From positions 11,571,501 through 11,635,500 of the forward strand of contig NW_006921532.1 of the NCBI RefSeq assembly GCF_000340215.1: a stretch of DNA of 64,000 bases, given 5' to 3'. The stretch is from Pseudocercospora fijiensis CIRAD86 (lineage: Eukaryota > Ascomycota > Dothideomycetes > Mycosphaerellales > Mycosphaerellaceae). The notes beneath the pieces were generated by a model that ran no database searches, was not told the DNA's origin, and saw only the letters and a program-made list of their open reading frames with translations. Position 1 is the first letter of the stretch. The number at the start of each line of letters is the position of its first letter. Below, piece by piece: positions 41,276 through 51,556 of the stretch. The translations under genes were made by a program, and so were the position numbers.

Positions 41276-42328
41276 TTTGATGATGGTAGATGAGTTAGCG
41301 CTGCTGGAGGCGGCTAGCAAGGTACTATACTCGGCCTGTGAATCGCTGTGAGAAGCAGATGTTGTAATGTTTGATAGTGAACGCTGTTGTGCTGTGAGTT
41401 GTGTGCTGAAGGTTGTATATGCTGAAGAGAAGCTATCGAGGTCGGTTTCTGTCTGATGTATCGAGTGGAAAGAAAAAGTAGAAGTGGAAGTGCAGCTCAA
41501 AATGTTGAAGTACTAAACGCTTGAGGGAGGCTGAGTAAGGTCCTATTGTCGATGCACGCACCATATGCAGGACAATAGCTACGACCCGCAGGGCAACAAC
41601 TATAATAGCAGTGGCCCCACTTTGCGGGTGAAGGAGAGGTGTTACCGCAGGTTTGACGCGTACTTCTATAGAGCCGTTGGACTTCGACAATAGGTGGGAG
41701 CGGACAGAATCGTCTAGGCGTAGTCGAAATGCAACGCTCAAAATAGCCACAATAGGACTCGATGACGGCGATCGAGTCTTATAGGTGCCGCGAATAACAC
41801 TTCACTGCCGACGAAAGTGCGCCGTTGGACTCGAATAGTAGAGGAGAAGTGTCAAAGTATAGTATAGATGCGCGCACTCGGCGATAAAGAACCACAATAG
41901 GTGTCGGTGGCTGATAGAGTCTTCCGCATGCTGCAATTCAATGCCGACGAAAAGAGGTGTTGCTGCGAAGCCGTTGGGGGAATGGATGAGGTTGGCAACT
42001 ACGGTGGCCAACGTTTTGGAAGGGCTTTTATAACGCGGGCCGAAGTGCACATGATCCCACAGCGAGGGTATGTGAATTGAAATGCCTGATCACTTTGTCC
42101 GGTGAGAAAAGCAGTTAAGGTAGGTTTCAGCAGCGTTTGTTGTGTGAAAGAGCAAAGTGAAGTCGAATGCCGGGAATAAGATTTCTATAAGGGTCCATTT
42201 TCACGGTGGCGCGGCTCTGGCTCCGACCCCGGCAATTGCTCTCGCTCCTGCCTCTTGCCGCATATATTCTGCGAACACTTTCCAGCACTTGCAAGTCCCT
42301 CTGGATCCCTCTATCACTGATCGAAAGC
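41276..42328. repeat. intergenic with ~149-bp diverged tandem modules
   Basis: Between the divergent P450-like and Sdh8 genes, the word GCCGTTGG recurs at about 41673, 41822 and 41971 (spacing 149). CACAATAGG (41749, 41893) and TGCCGACGAAA (41807, 41943) recur at about 136-144. Two to three copies are visible, well diverged. They sit in the probable promoter of the P450-like gene. Confidence 0.55.
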
Positions 42329-42781
42329 ATGCAGTCCGTATCCAGAGCCTCACGCATGATCCGTCCTGGCGTCCTGCGGCGATCATTCGCAACCTCCATA
42401 CCCGCAAGATCAGCATGGAGTACAGGACCTTCGCCGCCACGATTGCCCAAGGAAGAACAAGAGATCTTTGAGAAACTACAGCAGCAGTCTACTGGGGCTT
42501 TTAGCACGCCACGAGAGCTCAAGGAAGAGTCCGGCGCTGATGGCATGGCTGCTGCTCCCAGATCATCCGAAGCCGACAAGATGCTTGAACAGCTACGAGA
42601 CCGAGCACGACTAGCCGCCAAGGGCGATGGCGAAGAGCTGCATCCGAATGTACGACGAGGTGCGCCGCCTGAGTTCGAGGGCGATATCAATCCCAACACT
42701 GGCGAGGTGGGAGGTCCGAAGAACGATCCTCTGAGATGGAAGGGAGATTGGAGCTACAATGGTAGAGTCACCGACTTTTAG
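42329..42781 (+). CDS. SDH8: succinate dehydrogenase assembly factor 4 (SDHAF4/Sdh8), 150 aa
   Basis: A single exon. The first ATG in frame is 42329 (MQSVSRASRM). The N-terminal ~35 residues (SRASRMIRPGVLRRSFATSIP) are basic and hydroxylated without acids, a mitochondrial presequence. The C-terminus carries the highly conserved SDHAF4 block: HPNVRRGAPPEFEGDINP, NTGEVGGPKNDPLRW and the terminal GDWSYNGRVTDF. The family binds flavinylated Sdh1 in the matrix and protects it before complex II assembly. Length is normal. Orthology is clear from the C-terminal signature. Confidence 0.93.
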   Translation: MQSVSRASRMIRPGVLRRSFATSIPARSAWSTGPSPPRLPKEEQEIFEKLQQQSTGAFSTPRELKEESGADGMAAAPRSSEADKMLEQLRDRARLAAKGDGEELHPNVRRGAPPEFEGDINPNTGEVGGPKNDPLRWKGDWSYNGRVTDF

Positions 42782-42852
42782 ACGCTTTTACGACACTTGA
42801 AAGAAGGCCTGTCTATCTATCCAGCATCGCCCATCCAGCGCAACTTCTCCGA

Positions 42853-43709
42853 TCACATATGTGACGAATCGGCGTCGATATTATACTTGTTGTGCTCACA
42901 AGTCGCAACCACCGCGCCGTCCTTTTCTCGAGTCATACTCCCAGTAAGCAGACACAACCTCTTGCCGGCATGCACAATCTGCAGTCAAGAGTCAGTGAAG
43001 AGCAAGGTGGAAAAAGGGAGGTGAACAAGGCATACCCGGCACTCGCACAAGAGCATGTCATCCTCCATGGCCGGCTTGAGGTACACGCAATGCATCGACC
43101 TTGTGATGCCCATTGTGCTCCAAAATCCATAATCGCATATCAGGAATAAGCACCAGGTCGTGCAAACATCCATCATCGAAGCGATCGCTCCTCCATGGAA
43201 CGTCCGGGTGGGATTAAGGTACTCCCTGAGTACGGGAAAGCGATACACAATCCTCGAAGTCGTCTTGGACATCTTCTCGGCTTCCAAAACCTCGAGTTTC
43301 TTCAGCCATGGTATAAGGAAGTTCTTGTCGGGATCTTCATCTTCCTATGCGAAGGGGCAGTGCAGTGTCAGCAACCAGCTCTTCCGAGGTCAAACTCAAT
43401 TGCTCGGCATAATCATGTAGAAGAATGTGAAGATACCACAAACAAATTCAATCGTTATTGAATCTGATCAATCCATTTCCCTTCCTCGTTCCCCTTCGTC
43501 ATATTGCTGGCGGCGGTAGTAGCAGTAAAGTACTTCAACTAGCTCGTCCTCGGCAGGACGCTAGTAAAGCAGATGCCGTGAAACGCAGCACAGCACAGCA
43601 CTAGTTACTGCAAGCAGAAAGGAAGAAAGAATTCAAAACGTACGTCTTCAGCAAATGCTCTCGCATCAAAGACTTCTCGTAGTCTCTCCAAAGGTGTAGG
43701 TTCCCTCAT
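42853..43709 (-). CDS. hotdog-fold thioesterase superfamily protein (166 aa)
   Basis: Three exons are proposed: 43709-43644, 43344-43036 and 42978-42853. The second intron is ordinary (57 nt, GTATGC, CACTGAC, CTGCAG). The first would be 299 nt (GTACGT to GCATAG), long for this locus, so the first exon is less certain. The core is a PaaI/THEM2-like acyl-CoA thioesterase: LNPTRTFHGGAIASMMDVCTTW with the HGG-containing catalytic region, TRSMHCVYLKPAMEDD, then IVHAGKRLCLLTGSM and KDGAVVATCEHNKY. Exon 1 (MREPTPLERLREVFDARAF) fits the N-terminal helix of this family. It probably hydrolyses an acyl-CoA; substrate and compartment are not evident. Confidence 0.8.
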
Positions 43710-44157
43710 TGCTTTTTGCTTGCTTTCGAAACTGCAGTAGTCGTTCGGGCTAGTATGTGATAAAAGAGGGTAACGAGAACAAAGCCGCGGCTGTTGTTGA
43801 TCGCCCTCCACAACGAACCCATGATAGAAGCTTAGTCACACGAAACTCTATGTAACCGCGACCAGGAACAGGTAATGAGGTGTTGGTTCCGATAGGTTTG
43901 CGTACTTGGGAACGAGTACGAGTGTGCATAATGATGAGGACGAGTTAGGAGTCTCACAGGGGATCTTCATCACGCAGCAGGTCCGCTCACAAGGGAGAAG
44001 AAAGACGTTTGATCTGACGCTTTCGAGAATCAACATCATCAACAAGACAACTCCGTCGTGATTCTGAAACTGTTACATTAGCTGTTCTATACAAGCCTTC
44101 CATCATACCACACCCCATCATGCTCCGACTGGAAAGTCTCCGTCCATCTCGTACATT
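43710..44157. other. intergenic, no gene seen
   Basis: Upstream of the thioesterase gene and downstream of the Vti1 gene. The short frame at 43848-44045 has no support. Confidence 0.5.
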
Positions 44158-44896
44158 CTACCTAAACTTGCTCACAATCACCGCAATAATCAATATGACC
44201 AACACCGCAATAATCGCAACCGTGATGATCTTATTCGTAGCCATTCTAAGAAAAGACAAGTCAGCAAGTCACCCTCCATTCACATCACCATAAACCAGGA
44301 AAATACCTTCTCGCCATGCCCTTGAGCGTCTTGTTACTCCTATCCGTATATCCCTCGCTCTCCAACAACGTACTCCTCGTATGCTCAATCGTTTCTCGCT
44401 GCCTGCTGAGATCGGCCAGCGTATTGCGTCCAATATCTTCCGTCTCAAGCGCGATTCTCTGCGACTCTCGTAGTCTCCCACTCGAGCGCTCCAATCTCTC
44501 CGTTCCGCTCAGAAGCTGTTGGCGCTGCGCCAGCTGATCGTCTTCCGTGGGGCTATCTGTATACCGCTTCCCGAATAATGCCTGACGGTCATCTCGCAGA
44601 CTCTTGAGTTTCCTTTTCGCGGCATCGACGTCGCTTTCGTAGTTTCGGAAGCGTTGGTTGACTTTGACTTTGGAGGCTTGGGGGATGTTTTGTTTCTCGA
44701 GCCGCATCGAGTCGAGGAGTTCTTTGGCTTCGTCTAAGGCTCGTTCGGCTTGGGCTATCGCTGACTTTCGCGGCTCGCCCGAGAGCTCGGGGATTTGGTC
44801 CAGCTTCTGCGATACATCTGCTTGGATGAGCTTGAGCTCTGCTTCGTAGTTGCTGAAGAGCTCGGAGCCTGCGTCGGTGTCCAGTGGGTTCGACAT
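44158..44896 (-). CDS. VTI1: Vti1-type v-SNARE (225 aa)
   Basis: Two exons, 44896-44307 and 44245-44158, with a 61-nt intron (GTATTT, TGCTGAC, TCTTAG, phase 2) placed just before the membrane anchor. The N-terminal ~95 residues form the Vti1 three-helix domain (SELFSNYEAELKLIQADV onward). The SNARE helix is at ~135-190 with the zero-layer Gln in LADLSRQRETIEHTR. The C-terminal anchor ITVAIIAVLVILIIAVIV ends SKFR. It is a Qb-SNARE for Golgi, endosome and vacuole fusion. All expected parts are present and the length matches the family. Confidence 0.95.
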
Positions 44897-45425
44897 GGTC
44901 GTGGATGGAGATGTGGGTGTCGCAAAAGGCCGAGAAGGAGATGCGGTGGTCGGAAATTTTCTGCGTGGAGGTTCTGGTGATATGGAACGCTATGAGGGTA
45001 TCTACAGGCCGATTATTTCGTGCTGAGTGTGGTGATATGTTGATGCCTCGCGCAAGATGTCCGTTGTCAGTTGACGGTGTGGCTGAGATGTCGGCGGCAG
45101 ATCAAAGGAAGGAAGGAAGACGACGATCGTGGCTGGACTCGTGACGCCTTTGCTCTCACGCTTCGTTCGGCATCAACACCAAAGGACAGAGCTATCTAAC
45201 GAGTATCACTGGCCATACAGCACTCTGTTCCTGCGAGATTCAGGCACGAACACGCAGCTTGGTATCGTGGCAGCCACTGGTGACTGGACTCGGCCAATCC
45301 AACCGCTTAGAATACTGTTCCTACCCTGGCCATTCCCAAAGTGGGTTGCAGCTGCCATGGTTGCCTCTTATCTTTCTTCAACCTGTTTCACATGTACAAC
45401 ATCATAGTCCAGAAGGATATCACCG
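44897..45425. promoter_or_regulatory. divergent promoter interval (Vti1 / FAD oxidoreductase)
   Basis: About 0.5 kb between two divergent start codons, with no credible coding sequence. It must carry both promoters; no motif is named. Confidence 0.5.
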
Positions 45426-47174
45426 ATGAATCTATTTGGCCGCAAACAGCAGCCGGAAGCAAACAGCTCAGCTAGGAGGATGGGGTCGCTGGAACGGAAG
45501 CGGATTGCTATCGTCGGCAGTGGTTGTGCAGGGCTGGGGGCGGCATGGGCACTCAACAACACCGACTATGAAATACACATCTTCGAAAAATCGAGCAAAC
45601 TTGGAGGCCATACGAATACTCAATCCTTCCGGGGCCGCAACGATGAGACGATTCAAGTGGATACCGGCTTCATTGTCATGAATACTGCAACCTATCCTAA
45701 TTTCATTCGCTTTCTCCAGCATGTCGGAGTCGATCCTGTCAATACTGAAATGACCTTTGGTGTCTCAAGAGATCATGGCGCTTTTGAATGGTCCGGAGAG
45801 ACTCGTGGTATCTTTGCTCAAAGGCGGAATCTTTTCAGACCAAGGCACTGGCGCATGATATACGACATAGTTCGCTTCAATCAATACGCCCTCGATCTTC
45901 TCAGCGAGCCAGAGGATGCTTTCGACGGGACTCGCTCGTCATCGACTTATGGCGGAACGCATGCTATCGACATGAGTATTGGTGAATACCTCGATAAGTA
46001 CGGATATTCACAATCTTTCCGAGACGACTACCTCATTCCGATGACGGCTGCAGTATGGAGCACGTCCCCCGACAAAGCCAGTCTGGAATTTCCAGCAAGA
46101 ACGCTGATACGATTCATGTGGAATCATCATTTACTTTCGACACTCGCAGAACGGCCGGCCTGGATGACGATACCTGGCGGCTCACAGCGCTACATCGATG
46201 CGATCGTCAAACAGTTTCCAAAGGATCGACTGCACATTCATCCTTCGTGTGAGGTAGCGAATGTGGTAAGGCCTGAGCCAGGCGCGAAAGGCTTGGTGAC
46301 ATTATCATGGATAGACGGAGCATCAGGACGTATCGACGGCGATGCATTCGACCATGTGATACTTGGCTGCCATGGGGATGAAGTGCTCCCACTGCTGTCG
46401 AAACATGGAGCGCGCAACAATCTGGTATCTTCTGGGAGCAAATCAAAAAGTAGCTCGTCCAAATCCAGCAGCTTCGTCAAGTCACCAAGCGGTGGACAAC
46501 AAGTGTCACAGGAGGAGTTCGATATCTTCTCGACCTTCAAAACAACCGAGAACATTTGCTACTTGCACTCCGACCTAGCTCTGATGCCTACGCGAAGGAA
46601 AGTGTGGACAAGCTGGAATTACCTCGTTCAGTCCCAACCCTCAAAGCTCTCTCACCCGGCCGGAGTCACTCTGACATACTGCATGAACATTCTGCAACAT
46701 TTTCCAGAAGAGCACCATGGCCCAGTACTGGTGACAATGAACCCACAGTCGAGTCCTGATCCCACGAAAGTGCAAGGAAAATTCACGTATCAACACCCAC
46801 TGTACACTGCCGACGCTGTACGTGCTCAGAAGCGCCTTGAAAGCATACAAAATACCAGAGGTGTCAGCTATTGTGGAGCGTGGACCAAGTATGGCTTTCA
46901 CGAGGATGGCTTCAGTAGCGGCGTCCGCGTTGCGATTGAGTATCTCGGAGCTGAGCTTCCTTTCGAGTTTGTAGACTCCACCTACAGCAGAGGCCAAGCT
47001 CCGAGACTCATCTGGAAAGACTACCTCCTAAGACTGGTCCTCATGGTCATGCTGAGTTGCATACGATCTTTGGAGTGGTTTGTCCATTTGCCTATCATTG
47101 CATCCCTGGTGGGAGTTAGTGGTGTCTTTCTCTCCCGCTTGCTCGACCTCGGCGAGTATCTCGGTCTATTGTAA
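45426..47174 (+). CDS. FAD-dependent amine-oxidase-like oxidoreductase (582 aa)
   Basis: A single exon from MNLFGRKQQ. The dinucleotide-binding motif IAIVGSGCAGLGAAWALN at ~27-44 is followed by the acidic ribose-binding residue in HIFEKSSKLGGHTNT. Further on are VDTGFIVMNTATYPNFIRFL, IPMTAAVWSTSP, a substrate-domain core, and the C-terminal FAD contact YCGAWTKYGFHEDGFSSGVR. These blocks fit the NAD(P)-binding/amine-oxidase family (COG2907 type) often found beside cyclopropane-fatty-acid synthases in bacteria. Near the C-terminus LVLMVMLSCIRSLEWF and LPIIASLVGVSGVFLSRLL suggest membrane association. A Ser-rich insertion is at ~335-355. Substrate unknown; a role in lipid modification is only a possibility. 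Confidence 0.88.
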   Translation: MNLFGRKQQPEANSSARRMGSLERKRIAIVGSGCAGLGAAWALNNTDYEIHIFEKSSKLGGHTNTQSFRGRNDETIQVDTGFIVMNTATYPNFIRFLQHVGVDPVNTEMTFGVSRDHGAFEWSGETRGIFAQRRNLFRPRHWRMIYDIVRFNQYALDLLSEPEDAFDGTRSSSTYGGTHAIDMSIGEYLDKYGYSQSFRDDYLIPMTAAVWSTSPDKASLEFPARTLIRFMWNHHLLSTLAERPAWMTIPGGSQRYIDAIVKQFPKDRLHIHPSCEVANVVRPEPGAKGLVTLSWIDGASGRIDGDAFDHVILGCHGDEVLPLLSKHGARNNLVSSGSKSKSSSSKSSSFVKSPSGGQQVSQEEFDIFSTFKTTENICYLHSDLALMPTRRKVWTSWNYLVQSQPSKLSHPAGVTLTYCMNILQHFPEEHHGPVLVTMNPQSSPDPTKVQGKFTYQHPLYTADAVRAQKRLESIQNTRGVSYCGAWTKYGFHEDGFSSGVRVAIEYLGAELPFEFVDSTYSRGQAPRLIWKDYLLRLVLMVMLSCIRSLEWFVHLPIIASLVGVSGVFLSRLLDLGEYLGLL

Positions 47175-47350
47175 TCGCAACGGCAAGACTTATAGACATA
47201 GATTTAGAGTTTCTTTAATAGTACTGCAGAGAGCGGCATGTATGCGACAGAAATGTGAAGCCAGGCTTGGCTTCCCGGCCTCGCGCATCTGAATCAAGCT
47301 TGCATCTCAAATCCCACCTCGACTCTTTCCACCCCTTGCCTACCAAACAA

Positions 47351-48450
47351 ATGAATCCTTACGTCGATCCGGACGTTCTCTCAGCAAACCCCAAATTCCA
47401 AGCCTTGTATCGCGATCTGTGTATTAACAAGCTAAATCCCGATGGAACCACGAAATTGGACGTCAAGGCTCAAAAGGACGTTGATGTCTTCCAGCAGGTA
47501 TCCTCACCATCCCTCCCTCGCGATGGCGCTATCGAGCTGACCTTGTCATTCGTACAGGATCTTCGAAAGGCACGAATTGCCGCTGCGAAAAGAGATCTCC
47601 TGAAATCCTACCTGCACTCTGTCTCGTATCGAAGTGATGAGTTACCCGAAGACGTGAGTCTGCTGCATGCACATGAATCTTTCCGCGAATTCTCGCTGAC
47701 AAGAGAAAAGCTACAAGAACTCGTCACCATCATCGCTGCCACATTAGACGCACAAATTTCTCGAGAAGATTCCAGTCTGCTTCGCGATGACATTGCAAGG
47801 TTCAAGGTAAATAAGCATTGTTATTCCACAAGGCTCCATCGTATCCCTACTTATACTAATTCCATCACCCCCCAAAGGAAAACCTCCACCCCATCTCCAA
47901 AAGCATCTGGAAACTCGCCCTCGACCACCTCCTAACTCTAGCCCGCATCGCCTCCCCCGACGATGTCAGCACCGCAAATGCCGCCGACAACTTACCTTCC
48001 CTCCTCACCACCCAAAAATCCGACCTGGAATCCCAAACCGAAACTCTCCGTTCCCTACGCCTCCAAATTTCCCACGAAACCGCATCTCTCCAAAAACTTT
48101 CCCGCAAAGCTATAGAAACCTGTATCAAAATTCTCGAGCAGACGGTTCATGGGAGTGTGGCGAGGGGTACGAAAGCCAAAGCCGAGTATCTTGCGATTGT
48201 GGCGGAGGGGATGGAGAGGAAATTGCAGGTGCAGTTCCAGCAGCTTTTGGGTCGGACGGAGTTTCAGGATTTTGAGGGTCTGGAGCGGGAGAGTGTGGTG
48301 CTTAAACGGAGGATTCGGGAAGTTGAGGGGGTGCTGGAGGAGTATAGGGAGGAAAGTGGGATTCGGGGAATGGCGAGGGAGTATGCGGAGATTTTGGAGG
48401 AGAGTGGGAAGGTTGCGGATGAGATTGTGAGGGTGGAGGGGAGTGGGTAG
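47351..48450 (+). CDS. coiled-coil protein of unknown function (322 aa)
   Basis: Three exons, 47351-47497, 47558-47806 and 47878-48450, with introns of 60 and 71 nt, both phase 0 (donors GTATCC and GTAAAT; the second has a clear ACTAAT branch). It starts MNPYVDPDVLSANPKFQALYRDL. Nearly the whole protein is helical, with heptad-like stretches (LTREKLQELVTIIAATLDAQ, ESQTETLRSLRLQISHETASLQKL, ESVVLKRRIREVEGVLEEY). The layout recalls small coiled-coil subunits of microtubule or kinetochore complexes, but I cannot name an orthologue. No membrane segment, catalytic motif or localisation signal. GC use rises sharply toward the 3' end of exon 3, an oddity. Confidence 0.75.
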
Positions 48451-49050
48451 CTTTTCATTGTGGAAGGAATTGCTGAGTGAGGGAGGAGTGGTGGCGTTCT
48501 GACTAAATGAAGATGTAATGATACTTGAGAGGCGGTATGGAACATGACTTGGCAGTGGCAATACGTGCTTCTGCAAGCCTTGCTTGGACGCTGGGTCCCT
48601 GCTTGCTTCTGGTACAAATACGGCGTATCGCCCATTCCGTGTGCTTTCGATTCTGTGGTGCAGTAGCTAGCACATCTGATGAGCATGAGGATGCGTCGCA
48701 GGCCTTGTGTCTCGATCATGTCGCAGGCTTTTGTCTCGACCACTTGTTGCAGGCTTCGGTCTCAACCACCTGTCGCAGGCTTATAGTCTCGACCACTATC
48801 GCAGGCTTTGGTTTCGATCATCCATCCTCACCCAAATTGAGAAGAACTGCGTTCGAGTCGCAGTGGAGCCAAGCCTTTTCTTTTTGACCCAGGTCGACAT
48901 ACAGTTTGCAAGCCGAACATATGAGATGAGGATTGAGAGCATGGTATGAGCTTCTTCAGTCATGTACCTATTTCATACAGGTTCTTTATGAGGCCAGCGT
49001 TGTGCGCTTCCTTTGCTCCAGAACGCCAGCTATGCTTCCCAGGGGATATT
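48451..49050. other. intergenic containing a 26-bp minisatellite
   Basis: Lies between two convergent genes (coiled-coil protein and proteasome alpha2). The only notable content is the minisatellite at 48696-48825. Confidence 0.55.
48696..48825 (+). repeat. 26-bp minisatellite, about 5 copies
   Basis: Units start at 48696, 48721, 48747, 48773 and 48799 (spacing 25-26 bp). Each begins with a version of TCGCAGGCTT and ends GTCTCGACCAC. Copies differ at a few positions. Confidence 0.85.
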
Positions 49051-50058
49051 CTACAAGTTGGTGAGGTAGTCCTCGATCTCCTGCGGACTGAGCTTCCTGA
49101 ACCGTGGGCCAGTGGCGCCTTCTACACCTTCGTAGCCGAGGAGGTGATCTGCTGGTGGGCCGACAATACCTGGTCGATTGTTAGTATCTTGCCCTAACGA
49201 AATGCCTATGTCTTCTGCACTTACCAATCTCGACGGTATCGCCATTCATCTCGCCCTCGATCGTCTCCTTCAAAGTCAGCAGCGCAATGTGCACCGCATC
49301 TTCCAGCTCGAGCCCCTCAGTATATCTCTTCTCCAAGAAAGTCTTCGCGCTGGTGGCGCTCTTGCCAATCGCAGTCGCCTTCCACGGGAAGTAGCTACCA
49401 CTTGGGTCGACTTGGTACAGACTGGGACCACCTTTCAGAATGCCACCCGTCTTGCCCGTCTTGACCTTCTTCTCGCCGCTATCGAGCTGCATCTCCTCTG
49501 CAGCCTCTTCTTTCTCTTGCTCCGGCAGAATGCCATCATCCCAGCCCGCAATGAGCAGACTCACACCATACGGCCGCACGCCACCACTCTGAGTTGCCTC
49601 CTGCATGACACGCGCTACATCCTGCACCAATATCCGCGTGGGTGGGTACTCGTTGTATATCCGCTTGTAACCTGTGTGGCTGACCTTGCGCGCCTTGTCG
49701 ACTAACACGCGGTAGTCTGGGCCCATGCCTGAGTAGACCATGCCGATGTTGGGTGTGATGAGCGAGACTTTGGAGGACGATGATGCATCGATAAGCGGTG
49801 TAGAGGACTTCTTTTCGGTTGCGAGGACGACGCCGTTGGCTGCTTTGATGCCCAGTGATGTGACACCTTGGTTGACTGCATTGAGCGCATATTCTGAGAT
49901 GTGTTAGTCTTGGCTGTGGCGACAGTGAAGATGAGCTGTCATACCAATCTGCACCAGCTTTCCACTACTTTCAATTAGCATATATCAGCAGCATAGAGGA
50001 GTAATGAAACATACCTGGGCGAGAAGGTGGTGAGAGAGAAGGAGTATCTGTCGGCCAT
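49051..50058 (-). CDS. PRE8: 20S proteasome subunit alpha type-2 (283 aa)
   Basis: Four exons, 50058-50015, 49964-49945 (only 20 nt), 49893-49225 and 49169-49051. The introns of 50, 51 and 55 nt all have strong CTAAT/CTAAC branch points. The start [14 protein letters not shown] is that of alpha2 (Pre8/PSMA2), continuing [23 protein letters not shown], the alpha-subunit signature. Further family blocks: [53 protein letters not shown] and [15 protein letters not shown] Lys/Glu-rich insertion at ~165-195 makes it longer than yeast Pre8. It forms part of the gating alpha ring; alpha subunits are non-catalytic. Confidence 0.95.
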
Positions 50059-50578
50059 GGTGGCCTGCGCAGGTGGCTGGAGTGGTGACTTTTATGCAGA
50101 GAGGATGCGCGGACTCAAAGTGTCTTGTATACGTGGCGGTGTGATGATGTTGTTCAGCAGCAGTGGAGTTGTGTATGTCGATGGATGTTTCGATATGGAG
50201 CTTGCAATGAAGCTCCAGGCGACGAGCAACGCGCAGGCCCACAGTCAGGCAACAAGGCCCCCAACGCCAAGCTCATTTCATCATACGCGGCCGCATCGGC
50301 AAAACGTTGGCTGAGGGAAAGACAGACAGCTCAGCATCAGCACTCTTCTGCTCTCAGCACACTCGCGAAACATCCGCGGCCTGGAATCTTCCAAGCTCAG
50401 TGGCGCCGCGCCCAGCCCAGCATGAGATTGAGCTGGAGCATGCTGGCGAATGCAAGGACAAAGACCCGTCTGCTGCCATTCACTCTCCGTGACTCCGATG
50501 TGGGCTGAACGCTCGCTGTACAAGAAGACATCTTGTTGACCTGCCTCCCTTCGCTTCGAACATCACATTACTGTTGCC
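50059..50578. promoter_or_regulatory. divergent promoter interval (proteasome alpha2 / RING-CH protein)
   Basis: About 0.5 kb between two start codons on opposite strands. Overlapping chance frames only. Must hold both promoters, but no motif is assigned. Confidence 0.5.
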
Positions 50579-51556
50579 ATGGCCGCCTTCACCTCCGGCG
50601 CTGACTGGTCATTCCCAGCGGACCTCCCCCATGCGGCTGATCTACCAGGTGGCTGGAAGCAGGAGCCAGAACACGAGAGCACGACATCGACCCATTCACC
50701 TTCACAGGCAGAACCAGAACCAGAATCCACTGCCTACGAACACCCACCGAAGCGCCGCAGAACACACTACCCGCCTCGCAATTGCCGCATATGCCTCGAA
50801 GAGGTCCAGCCCACTTTCCACTACGATACCGAGTCTACACTCCCTGCCGCACTGCAACCACCTCCGAAGGTGACATATGAAAGCGAAGATGGTGGCCGCT
50901 TGCTATCGCCATGCAAATGCAAGGGCAGTCAGAAATACGTGCATGAAGGCTGTCTCGATGCCTGGCGAAAGGCAGATCCGAACCAGAAGCGTAATTATTG
51001 GGAGTGCCCTACCTGCCGCTACAGATACAAGCTACAAAGATTGACCTGGTCGTCCTGGATCAGTAGTACCGCCGCGCAGATTGGCCTTACTCTGTTCATC
51101 TTTCTGACTGCCATATTCGTTCTTGGCTTTGTTGCCGATCCCATCATCAACATGTACCTCGATCCTGTCTCAACCATTGCGACCGTCGGAGGCCCACGAG
51201 GATCACTCATCTTTGAGGACGAACCTGCAACATGGACCGAGCACATCGTGAAAGGTTTAGCTTCGCTGGGACTGCTCGGCTTCGCCAAGTTCATGCTTAC
51301 GCTATCTCCCTTCCAATGGTTCAACGTCCGCACTGGAGGTATTATGGGTGGTGGCCGCAGCACAGTCGGCGGTACCGGCAGGGACCGATTACAGCAGTTG
51401 AGCTGGATTACCATCATCATTGGTATTGTTACTTTTCTCTATGCTGTCTGGAAAGGCGTCAGAGCGTGGAGTAGAAGAACCCTGCAGAATGCAGGAGAGC
51501 GTGTGCTAGATGTGCCTGGCGGCGACGACGAGGATGACGAGGAGTCGGCATCGTGA
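50579..51556 (+). CDS. RING-CH (RINGv/MARCH-type) membrane E3 ubiquitin ligase (325 aa)
   Basis: A single exon, MAAFTSGADWSFP. The RING-CH domain at ~69-145 has the C4HC3 order: CRIC (C69, C72), SPCKCKGS, YVHEGCLDAW and WECPTCRYRY, with an unusually long loop between the first two pairs. Three hydrophobic segments follow: QIGLTLFIFLTAIFVLGFV, VKGLASLGLLGFAKFMLTL and WITIIIGIVTFLYAVW. The C-terminal tail is acidic (GGDDEDDEESAS). MARCH-type ligases ubiquitinate membrane proteins in the endomembrane system; the fungal members are probably ER or mitochondrial. The basic KRRR before the RING is conserved-looking. Substrates unknown. Confidence 0.92.
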   Translation: MAAFTSGADWSFPADLPHAADLPGGWKQEPEHESTTSTHSPSQAEPEPESTAYEHPPKRRRTHYPPRNCRICLEEVQPTFHYDTESTLPAALQPPPKVTYESEDGGRLLSPCKCKGSQKYVHEGCLDAWRKADPNQKRNYWECPTCRYRYKLQRLTWSSWISSTAAQIGLTLFIFLTAIFVLGFVADPIINMYLDPVSTIATVGGPRGSLIFEDEPATWTEHIVKGLASLGLLGFAKFMLTLSPFQWFNVRTGGIMGGGRSTVGGTGRDRLQQLSWITIIIGIVTFLYAVWKGVRAWSRRTLQNAGERVLDVPGGDDEDDEESAS

